NCBI RefSeq assembly: GCF_900111875.1
Contig: NZ_FOJU01000001.1
Coordinates: 558,001 to 622,000 of the forward strand
Length of the DNA stretch: 64,000 nt
Origin: Poseidonocella pacifica
GTDB lineage: Bacteria; Pseudomonadota; Alphaproteobacteria; Rhodobacterales; Rhodobacteraceae
Direction of reading: 5' to 3'
A program made the position numbers and the translations under genes. The notes under the pieces were generated by a model. That model worked only from the letters and a program-made list of their open reading frames with translations, made no database searches and was not told where the DNA came from. This document shows, piece by piece, positions 36,060-44,964 of this stretch (the stretch's first letter is position 1; the number at the start of each line of letters is the position of its first letter).

Positions 36060-37319
36060 ATGACAATCCGCAAGACCCCAAAGGGCGCGTCCCGGCGCGC
36101 CTTCCTGACAAGTGCGGCCGCAGCGACCCTTGGTGCAGGTGCGGCGCGGGCCGCTGGCGACCCATTGATCACGGAAATTCAGCCTTGGGCGCAGGGCTTT
36201 GGCGATGGGGTGGATGCAACCCCCTATGGGCTTCCGATCGAGTATGAAAGCGACGTGGTTCGCCGGAATGTGGAATGGCTTACGGCCGATACGATCTCCT
36301 CCATCAACTTCACCCCGATTCATGCGCTTGACGGGACAATCACGCCGCAGGGCTGTGCATTCGAACGGCATCATTCGGGGGCCATCGACATGCGCAAGCA
36401 AGACTATCGGTTGATGCTTCATGGTATGGTGGAGAAGGAATTGGTCTTCACCTATGAGGATCTAGAGCGCTTCCCGCGCGAGAGCCACGTTTACTTCTGC
36501 GAGTGCGCGGCAAATTCCGGGATGGAATGGGCCGGGGCGCAGTTGAACGGGGCGCAGTTCACCCATGGCATGATCCACAACATGGAATATGTCGGCATTC
36601 CGCTGCGGACGCTGCTGGCAGAGGTCGGGGTAAAGCCTGAGGGCAAGTGGCTCTATGTGGAGGGGCATGATGCCTCATCCAATGGGCGCTCCATCCCCAT
36701 GGAGAAGGCTCTTGATGATGTGCTGCTTGCCTTCAAGGCCAATGGGGAGGCGCTGCGCAAGGAACATGGCTATCCCGTCAGGCTTGTCGTGCCCGGCTGG
36801 GAAGGCAACATGTGGATCAAGTGGATCCGTCGGATTGAAGTGATGGCAGGCCCGGTGGAGAGCCGGGAGGAAACCTCGAAATACACGGATACTCTGGCCG
36901 ACGGGACGTCGCGCAAATGGACTTGGGTGATGGATGCCAAGTCGGTCATCACCAGCCCCAGCCCACAATCGCCGATCCCGCACGGGCCGGGGCCGATGGT
37001 CATCACCGGGCTGGCGTGGTCGGGTCGTGGTGCGATCACGCGCGTCGACGTGACAACGGACGGGGGCAAGAACTGGACCGAGGCGCGTCTTGCTTCTGAA
37101 GGGAAGGCCAAGGCGCTCACACGGTTCTACCTCGATCTGGAATGGGACGGCGCGGAGATGCTCCTGCAGTCGCGCGCCCATGATCAAACAGGGTACGTGC
37201 AGCCGACCAAGGATCAGCTGCGTGAGGTGCGCGGCCTGAACTCGATCTATCACAACAACGGTATTCAGACCTGGTGGGTCAAGGCGGATGGGAGGGCTGA
37301 AAATGTCGAAATCTCTTAA
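36060..37319 (+). CDS. soxC: Sulfane dehydrogenase molybdenum subunit SoxC
   Basis: A 419-residue sulfite-oxidase-family protein. It carries a twin-arginine signal (SRRAFLTSAAAATLGAGAARA), consistent with export after molybdopterin insertion. The molybdenum-ligating cysteine should be Cys149 in CECAANSGMEW. The second, immunoglobulin-like dimerisation domain starts near residue 300 (SPQSPIPHGPGPMVITGLAWSG). With SoxD it oxidises the sulfane sulfur on SoxY without releasing sulfur. AAGGAGG precedes ATG 36060. The stop overlaps soxD by 17 bases. Confidence 0.96.
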   Translation: MTIRKTPKGASRRAFLTSAAAATLGAGAARAAGDPLITEIQPWAQGFGDGVDATPYGLPIEYESDVVRRNVEWLTADTISSINFTPIHALDGTITPQGCAFERHHSGAIDMRKQDYRLMLHGMVEKELVFTYEDLERFPRESHVYFCECAANSGMEWAGAQLNGAQFTHGMIHNMEYVGIPLRTLLAEVGVKPEGKWLYVEGHDASSNGRSIPMEKALDDVLLAFKANGEALRKEHGYPVRLVVPGWEGNMWIKWIRRIEVMAGPVESREETSKYTDTLADGTSRKWTWVMDAKSVITSPSPQSPIPHGPGPMVITGLAWSGRGAITRVDVTTDGGKNWTEARLASEGKAKALTRFYLDLEWDGAEMLLQSRAHDQTGYVQPTKDQLREVRGLNSIYHNNGIQTWWVKADGRAENVEIS

Positions 37320-38451
37320 GCTGTTCGGAGCGGCGGCGCTCGCATCCGGCGGTGCTCTTTTGGTCGCCTACAATTTCGCGGATCGTAACATCGCGATGGT
37401 GCCAGAAGACGTGACCCGAATGAACGGCAACGCGGATCCCGATTACATGATGATGTTCGCCGCCGCTGCCTCCGATGCACCCGCCGACGGGCCATTAGAG
37501 CTGGGAAGAGCTGCCACGGGCGAAGAGATCGCAGCATGGGACAAGGACGTCAGTCCCGATGGCACGGGGTTGCCGGCAGGGTCCGGATCGGTCGAGGTGG
37601 GGGAGGTGCTCTTTTCGGAAAACTGCGCCTCCTGTCATGGGGAATTTGCCGAAGGCGTCGGCAATTGGCCCAAGCTCTCCGGGGGCGAAGGGACGCTTGC
37701 AGATGATGATCCCGTCAAGACTGTTGGCTCGTATTGGCCGCATCTTTCAACTGCTTGGGACTATGTGAACCGTTCCATGCCGTTCGGAAATGCCCAAACG
37801 CTGGAGGATGACGAGGTCTATGCAATCGTCGCCTATATCCTTTACTCGAATTTCCTCGTTGAGGACGACTTCGTGCTTTCAGATGCAAATTTTCTGGAGG
37901 TCGAGATGCCGAATGCGGGGAATTTCGTGATCGATGACCGCCCAGAGACGGAGTACGGGCGTTTCTCGGGAGAGGTCTGCATGTCCGATTGCAAGGAAGC
38001 CGTTGAGATTACGATGCGCGCTGCGGTCCTTGATGTGACGCCTGAAGACGAAGATGCCCCGGCGACGAACGTGGACGAGGCGAGCGTCGAGATCCCCGAA
38101 GTGGTTGAGGTGCCTGATGCGAATATCGATCCGGACCTGATCGCCGCTGGCGAGAAAGTGTTCCGCAAATGCAAGGCCTGCCATCAAGTCGGCGAAGGGG
38201 CCCGGAACCGGACCGGTCCGCATCTCAACAACCTGTTGGGTCGGCGCATAGGTCAAATAGATGGGTTCAAATACTCAAAAGCTCTCACAGAGATGGGCGA
38301 TATGGAAAAATCTTGGGACAACCACAGTTTATCCGATTTTCTTGAAGCGCCGAAGGGCTATGCGAAGGGGACGAAAATGGCCTTTGCCGGTCTTCGGTCC
38401 CCGGAGGAGCGTGAAGCGATCCTCGCCTATCTCGCGCAATTTTCCGAGTGA
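37303..38451 (+). CDS. soxD: Sulfane dehydrogenase diheme cytochrome SoxD
   Basis: A 382-residue diheme cytochrome with an N-terminal signal or anchor (LKLFGAAALASGGALLVAY). The first heme site is CASCH (Cys108-His112). An acidic linker of about 60 residues follows, then a cytochrome c550-like domain with CKACH (Cys290-His294) and a KGTKMAF axial methionine. It accepts electrons from SoxC. It is the last gene of the operon here; soxE, F, G and H are not present before clpP. Confidence 0.95.
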   Translation: MSKSLKLFGAAALASGGALLVAYNFADRNIAMVPEDVTRMNGNADPDYMMMFAAAASDAPADGPLELGRAATGEEIAAWDKDVSPDGTGLPAGSGSVEVGEVLFSENCASCHGEFAEGVGNWPKLSGGEGTLADDDPVKTVGSYWPHLSTAWDYVNRSMPFGNAQTLEDDEVYAIVAYILYSNFLVEDDFVLSDANFLEVEMPNAGNFVIDDRPETEYGRFSGEVCMSDCKEAVEITMRAAVLDVTPEDEDAPATNVDEASVEIPEVVEVPDANIDPDLIAAGEKVFRKCKACHQVGEGARNRTGPHLNNLLGRRIGQIDGFKYSKALTEMGDMEKSWDNHSLSDFLEAPKGYAKGTKMAFAGLRSPEEREAILAYLAQFSE

Positions 38452-38587
38452 TGGATTTGGTGATTTTGCCCGTTTGATATGCGTACGGAGCGTTCTGCTC
38501 CCCTTGCGGCTGTTTCCCGCGGAGACTAAGACTCCGTTAGGAAATCAGAGTTAGCACTGAACACCGTCTGACCGAGGCAGGGGCATA

Positions 38588-39220
38588 ATGAACGATCCGT
38601 ACGAAACTTACATGAATACGCTGGTGCCGATGGTGGTCGAACAGACCAGCCGGGGCGAACGGGCCTACGACATTTTCTCGCGTCTCCTGAAGGAGCGCAT
38701 CATCTTTCTCAGCGGACCGGTACACGACGGAATGTCGTCTCTGATCGTGGCGCAACTCCTTCATCTCGAGGCGGAAAATCCGTCCAAAGAGATTTCGATG
38801 TATATCAATAGCCCTGGTGGCGTCGTGACCTCGGGCCTGTCGATCTATGACACGATGCAATACATCAAACCAAAAGTGAGCACGCTGGTGATCGGTCAGG
38901 CAGCCTCGATGGGGTCGCTGTTGCTCGCTGCCGGTGAGCCGGGAATGCGGTACTCGCTACCCAATTCGCGTGTGATGGTTCATCAGCCGTCCGGTGGCTA
39001 TCAGGGTCAGGCAACTGACATCATGATTCACGCGGAAGAGACGCTTAAACTAAAGCGTCGTTTGAATGAAATCTACGTGAAGCATACCGGGCAGACGCTT
39101 AAAAAGGTGGAAACCGCGCTGGAGCGTGACCATTTCATGTCTCCTGTTGATGCGAAAGAATGGGGCCTCATCGATGAGATTGTCGAATCTCGCGCCAAAA
39201 CTGGCGATGGCGAAGCCTGA
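38588..39220 (+). CDS. clpP: ATP-dependent Clp protease proteolytic subunit
   Basis: A 210-residue serine protease subunit. The catalytic serine is Ser107 in GQAASMG, the histidine is His132 in [12 protein letters not shown] and an aspartate follows near residue 180. INSPGG is the substrate-binding strand. It forms the tetradecameric chamber fed by ClpX, encoded next. The 136 bases before it hold GC hairpins but no recognisable heat-shock promoter. Confidence 0.96.
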   Translation: MNDPYETYMNTLVPMVVEQTSRGERAYDIFSRLLKERIIFLSGPVHDGMSSLIVAQLLHLEAENPSKEISMYINSPGGVVTSGLSIYDTMQYIKPKVSTLVIGQAASMGSLLLAAGEPGMRYSLPNSRVMVHQPSGGYQGQATDIMIHAEETLKLKRRLNEIYVKHTGQTLKKVETALERDHFMSPVDAKEWGLIDEIVESRAKTGDGEA

Positions 39221-39244
39221 TCCGTCCCTCTTTGAGTGACGAAT

Positions 39245-39277
39245 TTGACATTGTGGCGGCCTTTGTGCTGCCATAAG
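39245..39277 (+). promoter_or_regulatory. Possible separate promoter of clpX
   Basis: A perfect TTGACA -35 hexamer (39245-39250) lies in the 122-base clpP-clpX gap. The only AT-rich candidate -10 (CATAAG, 39272-39277) is at 21-base spacing, longer than ideal. A wobble-containing hairpin between them could instead mark the end of the clpP transcript. Confidence 0.3.
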
Positions 39278-39342
39278 CTTCGGTCGAAAGAGTGGGGCGA
39301 CTGCAAGGTTCCGGGCCGAAACCGGAACATGAAAGGTTTGAA

Positions 39343-40605
39343 ATGGCGAACAACGCAGGCGGCGACAGCAAGAACACCCTGTACTGCAGCTTTTGCGGCA
39401 AGAGCCAGCATGAGGTGCGAAAGCTGATTGCGGGCCCGACCGTGTTCATCTGTGACGAATGCGTCGAGCTATGTATGGATATCATCCGCGAAGAGACCAA
39501 GGCCGGTGGCCTTAAGGCGAGTGAGGGCGTGCCAACGCCCAAAGAAATCTGTCAGGTTCTCGACGACTACGTGATTGGGCAGCAGCAGGCGAAGCGCGTC
39601 CTTTCTGTTGCTGTGCACAATCACTACAAGCGGCTCAATCATGCGCAAAAGTCCAGCGACATTGAGCTGTCAAAATCCAATATCCTTCTGATCGGCCCTA
39701 CGGGTTGCGGCAAGACACTGCTGGCGCAAACCTTGGCCCGGATTCTCGACGTTCCCTTCACAATGGCGGATGCGACTACGCTCACCGAAGCGGGCTATGT
39801 GGGCGAGGACGTCGAAAATATCATCCTCAAGCTTCTTCAGGCCAGCGAGTATAATGTCGAGCGTGCGCAGCGCGGCATCGTCTATATTGATGAGGTCGAC
39901 AAGATCACCCGCAAGTCCGAGAACCCTTCGATCACGCGTGACGTGTCGGGTGAGGGCGTACAGCAGGCACTGCTCAAGCTGATGGAAGGCACCGTCGCGT
40001 CCGTACCGCCACAAGGCGGGCGCAAGCATCCGCAGCAGGAGTTCCTGCAGGTGGACACAACCAACATCCTCTTTGTCTGTGGCGGTGCATTCGCAGGGCT
40101 CGACAAGGTTATCGCACAACGGGGCAAGGGCTCTGCAATGGGCTTTGGCGCTGATGTGCGGGACGTGGATGCACGGGGTATCGGCGAGATCTTTACCGAT
40201 CTGGAGCCGGAGGACCTTCTCAAGTTCGGGCTGATCCCCGAATTCGTCGGGCGTCTTCCGGTGATCGCAACGCTTGAGGATCTTGATGAGGAAGCACTTG
40301 TCACCATCCTGACCGAGCCGAAGAACGCTCTCGTGAAGCAATATCAGCGACTCTTTGAGCTTGAAGACACGGTGCTGACCTTTACTGACGATGCGCTGCA
40401 GTCGATCGCGAAACGCGCTATCGAACGCAAGACGGGCGCGCGGGGGCTCCGATCGATCCTGGAGGATATCCTTCTCGATACGATGTTCGAGTTGCCAGGC
40501 ATGGACAGTGTTACCGAAGTCGTCGTGAACGAAGATGCGGTTATGACAGAAGCGTCGCCACTCCTCATCCACGGAGACACCAAGGAATCTGCTTCGGCCG
40601 GCTAG
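39343..40605 (+). CDS. clpX: ATP-dependent Clp protease ATP-binding subunit
   Basis: A 420-residue AAA+ unfoldase. The N-terminal zinc-binding domain uses Cys15, Cys18, Cys37 and Cys40. Walker A is GPTGCGKT (118-125), Walker B is IVYIDEVDK, and the arginine-finger/sensor region and C-terminal [11 protein letters not shown] follow. The substrate-gripping pore loop is [11 protein letters not shown] 39343 is preferred to the upstream in-frame ATG because the zinc domain starts there. A strong terminator follows. Confidence 0.97.
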   Translation: MANNAGGDSKNTLYCSFCGKSQHEVRKLIAGPTVFICDECVELCMDIIREETKAGGLKASEGVPTPKEICQVLDDYVIGQQQAKRVLSVAVHNHYKRLNHAQKSSDIELSKSNILLIGPTGCGKTLLAQTLARILDVPFTMADATTLTEAGYVGEDVENIILKLLQASEYNVERAQRGIVYIDEVDKITRKSENPSITRDVSGEGVQQALLKLMEGTVASVPPQGGRKHPQQEFLQVDTTNILFVCGGAFAGLDKVIAQRGKGSAMGFGADVRDVDARGIGEIFTDLEPEDLLKFGLIPEFVGRLPVIATLEDLDEEALVTILTEPKNALVKQYQRLFELEDTVLTFTDDALQSIAKRAIERKTGARGLRSILEDILLDTMFELPGMDSVTEVVVNEDAVMTEASPLLIHGDTKESASAG

Positions 40606-40626
40606 GCCATTTGCAAACGGATGATG

Positions 40627-40652
40627 GGGCGGGCCACTGGTCCGCCCTTTTT
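40627..40652 (+). terminator. Intrinsic terminator after clpX
   Basis: A nine-pair stem, one pair being G-U, with an ACT loop: GGGCGGGCC against GGTCCGCCC, followed by TTTTT. It lies 22 bases after the clpX stop and before the NDUFA12-like gene. Confidence 0.85.
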
Positions 40653-40721
40653 CATTTTGCTTACCGCTGGACCTTTGCGGGGCAATGCGCGATACCGAAC
40701 CTAGGAAATGCGGAGGTTGCT

Positions 40722-41105
40722 ATGGGCATTCTGAATACCCTGTTGCGAGCGGTGACCTGGTGGAATGGCCAGACCCTCAACACCCAGCTTTTTACGTGGC
40801 GCAAGGGTGTCAAGGTCGGCGAAGACGATCAGGGCAACCTTTTCTATCGCAATGCGGACGACAGCAGGCGGTGGGTCATTTTCAACGGTGAAGCAGAAGC
40901 AAGCCGGATCTCACCAGAGTGGCACGGGTGGATGCATCGCACTTGGGATGACACACCGACGGACCAGCCCCTGTTGCATAAGTCGTGGGAGAAGCAGCAT
41001 CAGGAGAACCTGACCGGCACGGCACTTGCCTATGCGCCGGCGGGGTCTCTGCGTCGACCCAACCCGATCGAGCGCCGCGACTATGAGGCATGGACGCCGG
41101 AATAG
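40722..41105 (+). CDS. NDUFA12-like NADH:ubiquinone oxidoreductase accessory subunit
   Basis: A 127-residue protein of the NDUFA12 (17.2 kDa, B17.2) family, an accessory subunit of respiratory complex I conserved between alphaproteobacteria and mitochondria. Visible family features are [43 protein letters not shown] and the C-terminal YEAWTPE. It should attach to the peripheral arm of complex I on the cytoplasmic side. ATG 40722 has CGGAGG just upstream. It lies 9 bases before the DUF2155 gene. Confidence 0.92.
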   Translation: MGILNTLLRAVTWWNGQTLNTQLFTWRKGVKVGEDDQGNLFYRNADDSRRWVIFNGEAEASRISPEWHGWMHRTWDDTPTDQPLLHKSWEKQHQENLTGTALAYAPAGSLRRPNPIERRDYEAWTPE

Positions 41106-41114
41106 GGCCCTAGA

Positions 41115-41531
41115 ATGCGTTTTTCCTTTCGTCACCTGCTCGCGACGAAGCCGGTAAAGTTCCTGCGGGCGGCGATATGTTCTGCCGCCGTTGCCTTGGC
41201 GCTTCCGACCACCCTGCTGGCACAGACGGAGGCTGCTGTAGAGGCGGGCTCCGGTGCCGTTTTGCGGGGGCTCGACAAGATCAGCGCGTCAACTCAGGAT
41301 CTTCGGCTCGTTGTCGGAGAGACGGTTCGCCTTGGGTATTTGCAAGTCACGCTCGAAGAATGTCGTTATCCCGTCGGTAATCCGGCGGGGGATGCCTTTG
41401 CGCGTATTTCCATTCAAGGCCGCGATGGAGAAGGTCTATTGTTCACAGGTTGGATGATTGCGTCATCCCCCGCGCTCAACGCCTTTGATCATCCACGCTT
41501 CGATCTCTGGGTCCTGCGCTGCAGCACTTGA
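41115..41531 (+). CDS. Exported DUF2155-family protein
   Basis: A 138-residue secreted protein. The N terminus (about residues 18-36, RAAICSAAVALALPTTLLAQ) is a signal peptide. The mature DUF2155 domain reads LRGLDKISASTQDLRL, GYLQVTLEECRYP, and LFTGWMIASSPALNAFDHPRFDLWVLRC, with two cysteines that could form a disulfide. DUF2155 proteins are alphaproteobacterial and usually follow the NDUFA12-like gene; their role is unknown. The last 43 bases overlap the convergent aat gene. Confidence 0.88.
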   Translation: MRFSFRHLLATKPVKFLRAAICSAAVALALPTTLLAQTEAAVEAGSGAVLRGLDKISASTQDLRLVVGETVRLGYLQVTLEECRYPVGNPAGDAFARISIQGRDGEGLLFTGWMIASSPALNAFDHPRFDLWVLRCST

Positions 41532-42136
41532 TCGACAGATGGCAGGGGGTGCTGATGAATATCGGCGTCCTGCTCTAGTGCCTCTTCCAGTTTGATCAAG
41601 TATTGCGCCCGAGGGATTTCCTGACCGCCCAATGAGGCGAGATGGGGTGTGATGAACTGCGTATCAAACAAGGTATAGCCGCAGTTGTCCAAATGCGTAG
41701 TCAAATAGGCGAGCGCCATTTTCGAGGCGTTGGTGACCCTGGAAAACATACTTTCGCCGAAAAAACCGCCACCAAGAGACACTCCATAGACCCCACCAAG
41801 CAGCGCACCATCATTGCCGCGGACCTCTAGGGAATGGGCATGGCCGAGCTCGTGCAGCGTGAGATAATGGCCGAAAATCTGTTCGTTGATCCAGGTTTCC
41901 TCGCGGTCTGCGCAGCCTTCCACCACACCTCGAAAATCCCGGTTCAAGCTCACGGAGAGATCCGTTGTGCGGAGGAACCGGGCGAGGGAGCGGGAAATGT
42001 GGAAACCGTCGAGCGGCAGGATGCCGCGCCGCTTGGGGTCGACCCAGAAAATCTCCGGGTCGTCCCGATGTTCCGCCATGGGAAAGATGCCACAGCGATA
42101 GGCGCGTAGAAGCAGTTCTGGCGTGAGAACGCTCAT
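41489..42136 (-). CDS. aat: Leucyl/phenylalanyl-tRNA-protein transferase
   Basis: A 215-residue Aat that adds Leu or Phe to N-terminal Lys/Arg of proteins, marking them for ClpS/ClpAP. Conserved blocks are LLLRAYRCGIFPMAE, WVDPKRRGILPL, TWINEQIFGHYLTLHELGHAHSLEV, LLGGVYGVSLGGGFFGESMFS and DTQFITPHLASLGG. ATG 42136 gives the standard N terminus. It lies 10 bases after accC on the same strand. The coding 3' end overlaps the opposite-strand DUF2155 gene by 43 bases. Confidence 0.95.
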   Translation of the reverse strand: MSVLTPELLLRAYRCGIFPMAEHRDDPEIFWVDPKRRGILPLDGFHISRSLARFLRTTDLSVSLNRDFRGVVEGCADREETWINEQIFGHYLTLHELGHAHSLEVRGNDGALLGGVYGVSLGGGFFGESMFSRVTNASKMALAYLTTHLDNCGYTLFDTQFITPHLASLGGQEIPRAQYLIKLEEALEQDADIHQHPLPSVDQVLQRRTQRSKRG

Positions 42137-42146
42137 GCAATCCGGC

Positions 42147-43493
42147 CTAGCCGAAGCTCTTTTCCAACCACCCTTCAAGCCAGTGGATGTTGTAATTTCC
42201 CTGCTGGATATCGTCTTCTTCCAATAGGGCGTGGAAGAGCGGCACGGTCGTGTCCACCCCATCCACGATCAACTCCCCCAAGGCGCGCCGCAAACGGGCG
42301 AGTGCTTCGGGACGGTCGCGACCGTGGACGATGAGCTTGCCGATCAGGCTGTCGTAGTAGGGTGGGATCTTGTAGCCGTCATAAAGTGCGGAATCCATCC
42401 GCACGCCCAGACCGCCGGGAACGTGGTATTGTGAAATTCGTCCCGGAGAAGGTGAGAAGTTGGGTAACTTCTCCGCGTTGATCCGCACCTCGATTGCATG
42501 GCCGTTGATCTTCAGATCGTCCTGCGTGAACGAAAGCGGGAAGCCGCCCGCCACGCGGATCTGTTCGCGGACAAGATCAACACCAAAGATCGCCTCTGTC
42601 ACGGGATGCTCAACTTGAAGGCGCGTGTTCATCTCGATGAAATAGAACTCACCGTTCTCGTAGAGAAACTCGATGGTGCCCGCGCCGGAGTACTTGATCC
42701 GCGCCACGGCATCCGCACAGATCGCGCCGATCCGATCACGCTCTTCTTGGGTGATACAAGGGCCCGGGGCTTCCTCGAAGACTTTCTGGTGGCGCCGTTG
42801 CAAGGAGCAGTCACGCTCGCCCAGATGCACAGCATTGCCTTTGCCGTCGCCGAACACCTGAATTTCGATGTGGCGCGGCGTGGTGAGATACTTCTCGATA
42901 TAGACTTCGTCGTTGCCGAAGGCGGCCTTTGCTTCAGTGCGTGCCGTCGAAAAGGCGCGCTGAATCTCTGTCTCGTTCCGCGCGACCTTCATGCCGCGGC
43001 CACCGCCGCCTGCCGTTGCCTTCACGATCACAGGATAACCGATCTCGGCACAGAGCGCCTTTGCGGCCTCTGCCGTGGGTACACCGCCCACGGAACCCGG
43101 AACACAAGGCACGCCGAGGTCCTTCATGGTGTCCTTGGCGGTGATCTTGTCGCCCATGATGCGGATATGCTCGGCAGAGGGGCCAATGAACGTGATGCCG
43201 TGGTCTTCGACGACTTGCACGAAATTGGCGTTCTCCGACAGGAAACCATAGCCGGGGTGGATCGCTTGGGCGCCGGTGACCTCGCACGCAGCGATGATGG
43301 CGGGCACGGAGAGATAGCTGTCGGTGCCGGGCGGGGGGCCTATACAGACGGATTCATCGGCCATCCGAACGTGCATCGCATCGGCGTCCGCCGTTGAATG
43401 GACCGCGACGGAGCGGATGCCCATTTCCCGGGCCGCGCGCACGACGCGAAGCGCGATTTCACCTCTGTTGGCGATCAGGATCTTGTCGAACAT
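42147..43493 (-). CDS. accC: Acetyl-CoA carboxylase biotin carboxylase subunit
   Basis: A 448-residue biotin carboxylase that carboxylates the biotin on AccB in the first step of fatty-acid synthesis. It starts with [17 protein letters not shown]. The ATP-grasp domain contains the glycine-rich loop [13 protein letters not shown], then [25 protein letters not shown] with the catalytic Glu and Arg residues. The frame is open 21 codons farther upstream into the accB gap, but without family support. accB lies 7 bases upstream. Confidence 0.97.
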   Translation of the reverse strand: MFDKILIANRGEIALRVVRAAREMGIRSVAVHSTADADAMHVRMADESVCIGPPPGTDSYLSVPAIIAACEVTGAQAIHPGYGFLSENANFVQVVEDHGITFIGPSAEHIRIMGDKITAKDTMKDLGVPCVPGSVGGVPTAEAAKALCAEIGYPVIVKATAGGGGRGMKVARNETEIQRAFSTARTEAKAAFGNDEVYIEKYLTTPRHIEIQVFGDGKGNAVHLGERDCSLQRRHQKVFEEAPGPCITQEERDRIGAICADAVARIKYSGAGTIEFLYENGEFYFIEMNTRLQVEHPVTEAIFGVDLVREQIRVAGGFPLSFTQDDLKINGHAIEVRINAEKLPNFSPSPGRISQYHVPGGLGVRMDSALYDGYKIPPYYDSLIGKLIVHGRDRPEALARLRRALGELIVDGVDTTVPLFHALLEEDDIQQGNYNIHWLEGWLEKSFG

Positions 43494-43500
43494 GCGGACC

Positions 43501-43995
43501 TCACTCGATGATCGCGAGGGGCGCGCCATATTCCACCGCGGCGCCGTCCTCGACAAGGATACGCTTCACGGTGCCCGCGCGCGGTGCGGGGATATGGTTC
43601 ATCGTTTTCATCGCCTCGACGATAAGAAGCGTGTCACCCTCCTTCACCGCGGTACCGACGCTGATGAAGGCCGGGGTTCCGGGTTCGGCCTGCAGGTAAA
43701 CCGTGCCGACCATCGGCGAGGTCACAGCGCCAGGGTGGCTGGCGGGATCATCGGTGCTGGCCGCGGCATCTGAGGAGCCGGAAGCAGGCGCGGGCGCGGC
43801 TGGAGCGGCAGGGGCGGGCGGGGGCGCATAGGCAGCCGGGGCGGGTGCCGGCGCGTTCTTGCTGACCCGCACGTTCAGGGCATCGTTTTCCCCGTATTCC
43901 CGTTTGACCTGAAGCTCGGCAAGGTCTTTCGCATTCAGCAGTTCTGCAAGTGCCTCGATGAAGGCGACGTCCGCCTCACGACTTGATTCAGCCAT
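43501..43995 (-). CDS. accB: Acetyl-CoA carboxylase biotin carboxyl carrier protein
   Basis: A 164-residue BCCP. Residues about 1-45 form the helical N-terminal domain, residues 47-90 a flexible Ala/Pro-rich linker, and the C-terminal biotinyl domain carries the biotinylated Lys130 in EAMKTM. It pairs with AccC, encoded 7 bases downstream. The linker length is typical. Confidence 0.97.
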   Translation of the reverse strand: MAESSREADVAFIEALAELLNAKDLAELQVKREYGENDALNVRVSKNAPAPAPAAYAPPPAPAAPAAPAPASGSSDAAASTDDPASHPGAVTSPMVGTVYLQAEPGTPAFISVGTAVKEGDTLLIVEAMKTMNHIPAPRAGTVKRILVEDGAAVEYGAPLAIIE

Positions 43996-44111
43996 TGGTG
44001 CTCATCCCCGTTTCTACGGCGTTGTTCCATGATTTGGGGCTTATAGGCGAAGGTTGCGGCAGTTGGAAGCACTCGAAGCATCCTGTTTTTGTCCCCGCCG
44101 CAGGACAAAAT

Positions 44112-44552
44112 TCACAGGCGCCCGAGTTCGCGCTTCTGCGCTTCAGGGTTTCCGGCGCTCGTGGCAGCAGGATCCTGTTGGTCGTAGGGGGTCTTGGGGG
44201 TGGATTTTACCAATCCCTCCTCCGGCACTTCCCCCCCGCTACCGACCGCGTTTGCCGCCTCCGGCTCGGGGGTGTGCTCGGCGGGTTGCTGGTCTTCAAT
44301 CTCCTCGGCGCGTTCGGACAGCAGCTCATTGATCTTCATCTGAAGCTCGGTCGGCGGTGCGCTTGGTTTTTCGGTGGCTTGACGAGAGTTGGTTTCAGCT
44401 TCCGTCTTTGCGACTTGCGCCACTACCGTGTCGGGCGGACGGGAGGTTTGCGCCCCCCGAGGCTGCGATGCAGTGTCAGTCGTGGCAGGCAGAGCGCCTG
44501 CGGGCAGTGAAGGTAACAACATGATCTCGATCCCAAGTGATTTGCGATCCAC
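44112..44552 (-). CDS. Hypothetical Glu/Pro-rich protein upstream of accB
   Basis: A 146-residue hydrophilic protein with no recognised domain. Apart from a short apolar N-terminal stretch (IEIMLLPSLPAGALPA), it is rich in Glu, Pro, Ala and Gln and looks disordered, with one predicted helix (ELQMKINELLSERAEEIED). The start may be GTG 44552 or ATG 44522; the GTG has GAGG close by. It lies 116 bases before accB on the same strand. Function unknown. Confidence 0.55.
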   Translation of the reverse strand: MDRKSLGIEIMLLPSLPAGALPATTDTASQPRGAQTSRPPDTVVAQVAKTEAETNSRQATEKPSAPPTELQMKINELLSERAEEIEDQQPAEHTPEPEAANAVGSGGEVPEEGLVKSTPKTPYDQQDPAATSAGNPEAQKRELGRL

Positions 44553-44576
44553 ACCTCAAAGGATGACGCAGAGGTG

Positions 44577-44590
44577 TTAACGCGCGTTAA
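44577..44590. promoter_or_regulatory. 14-base palindrome TTAACGCGCGTTAA
   Basis: A perfect palindrome 24 bases before the GTG start of the minus-strand unknown gene. The TTAA halves are 6 bases apart, one short of the CtrA spacing. Possible operator; the binding protein is unknown. Confidence 0.3.
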
Positions 44591-44822
44591 GCCACTCCCA
44601 ATCGTGCCGCCGTACCGCAGGGGTTGGTTAACGGAACATCACCGCAGGGCCGCTTGGCAAGACGCTGAAATTAGGCGAAAAATGTGGCCATTTCGGTTTG
44701 AGTTCAGCGAGTTTTAGCTAAATTGAGGTGAACTTCCGTCGCGGGGCGTGTGCGAAAGGTTTCCCCCGCACCCAACCCTGCGACCTGTATTCGGCTGCAA
44801 CGAATCAAGGGGGGTAGTCTGG

Positions 44823-44836
44823 TGTTTGCGCAAACA
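44823..44836. promoter_or_regulatory. LacI-type operator candidate upstream of the TRAP operon
   Basis: TGTTTGCGCAAACA is a perfect 14-base palindrome with the central CG step typical of LacI/PurR-family operators. It lies 128 bases before the TRAP solute-binding gene. No LacI-type regulator gene is in this window. Confidence 0.45.
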
Positions 44837-44964
44837 TCTGAATTTCCCTTTACGTATTGGGCAAAGGTTCTTACCAATTACTGGGCTTGGGAACGGTGGC
44901 GGATCCATGCCGTACCGTCTCGGGAGAGGGAGCTCTCGGGCTCCGGACAGGGAGGAATAAAAAA

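Larger units (their letters stand above)
44553..44964. other. 412-base regulatory region between the unknown gene and the TRAP operon
   Basis: No gene supported. It contains two perfect 14-base palindromes, TTAACGCGCGTTAA (44577-44590) and TGTTTGCGCAAACA (44823-44836), and AT-richer stretches around 44690-44730 and 44840-44885 that could hold promoters. The TRAP solute-binding gene starts at 44965 after GGAGGAAT. Confidence 0.6.

Noticed and set aside
38452-38587. Heat-shock (sigma-32) promoter upstream of clpP
   Set aside because: A CTTG element is present, but no matching -10 at proper spacing was found; only GC hairpins are clear.
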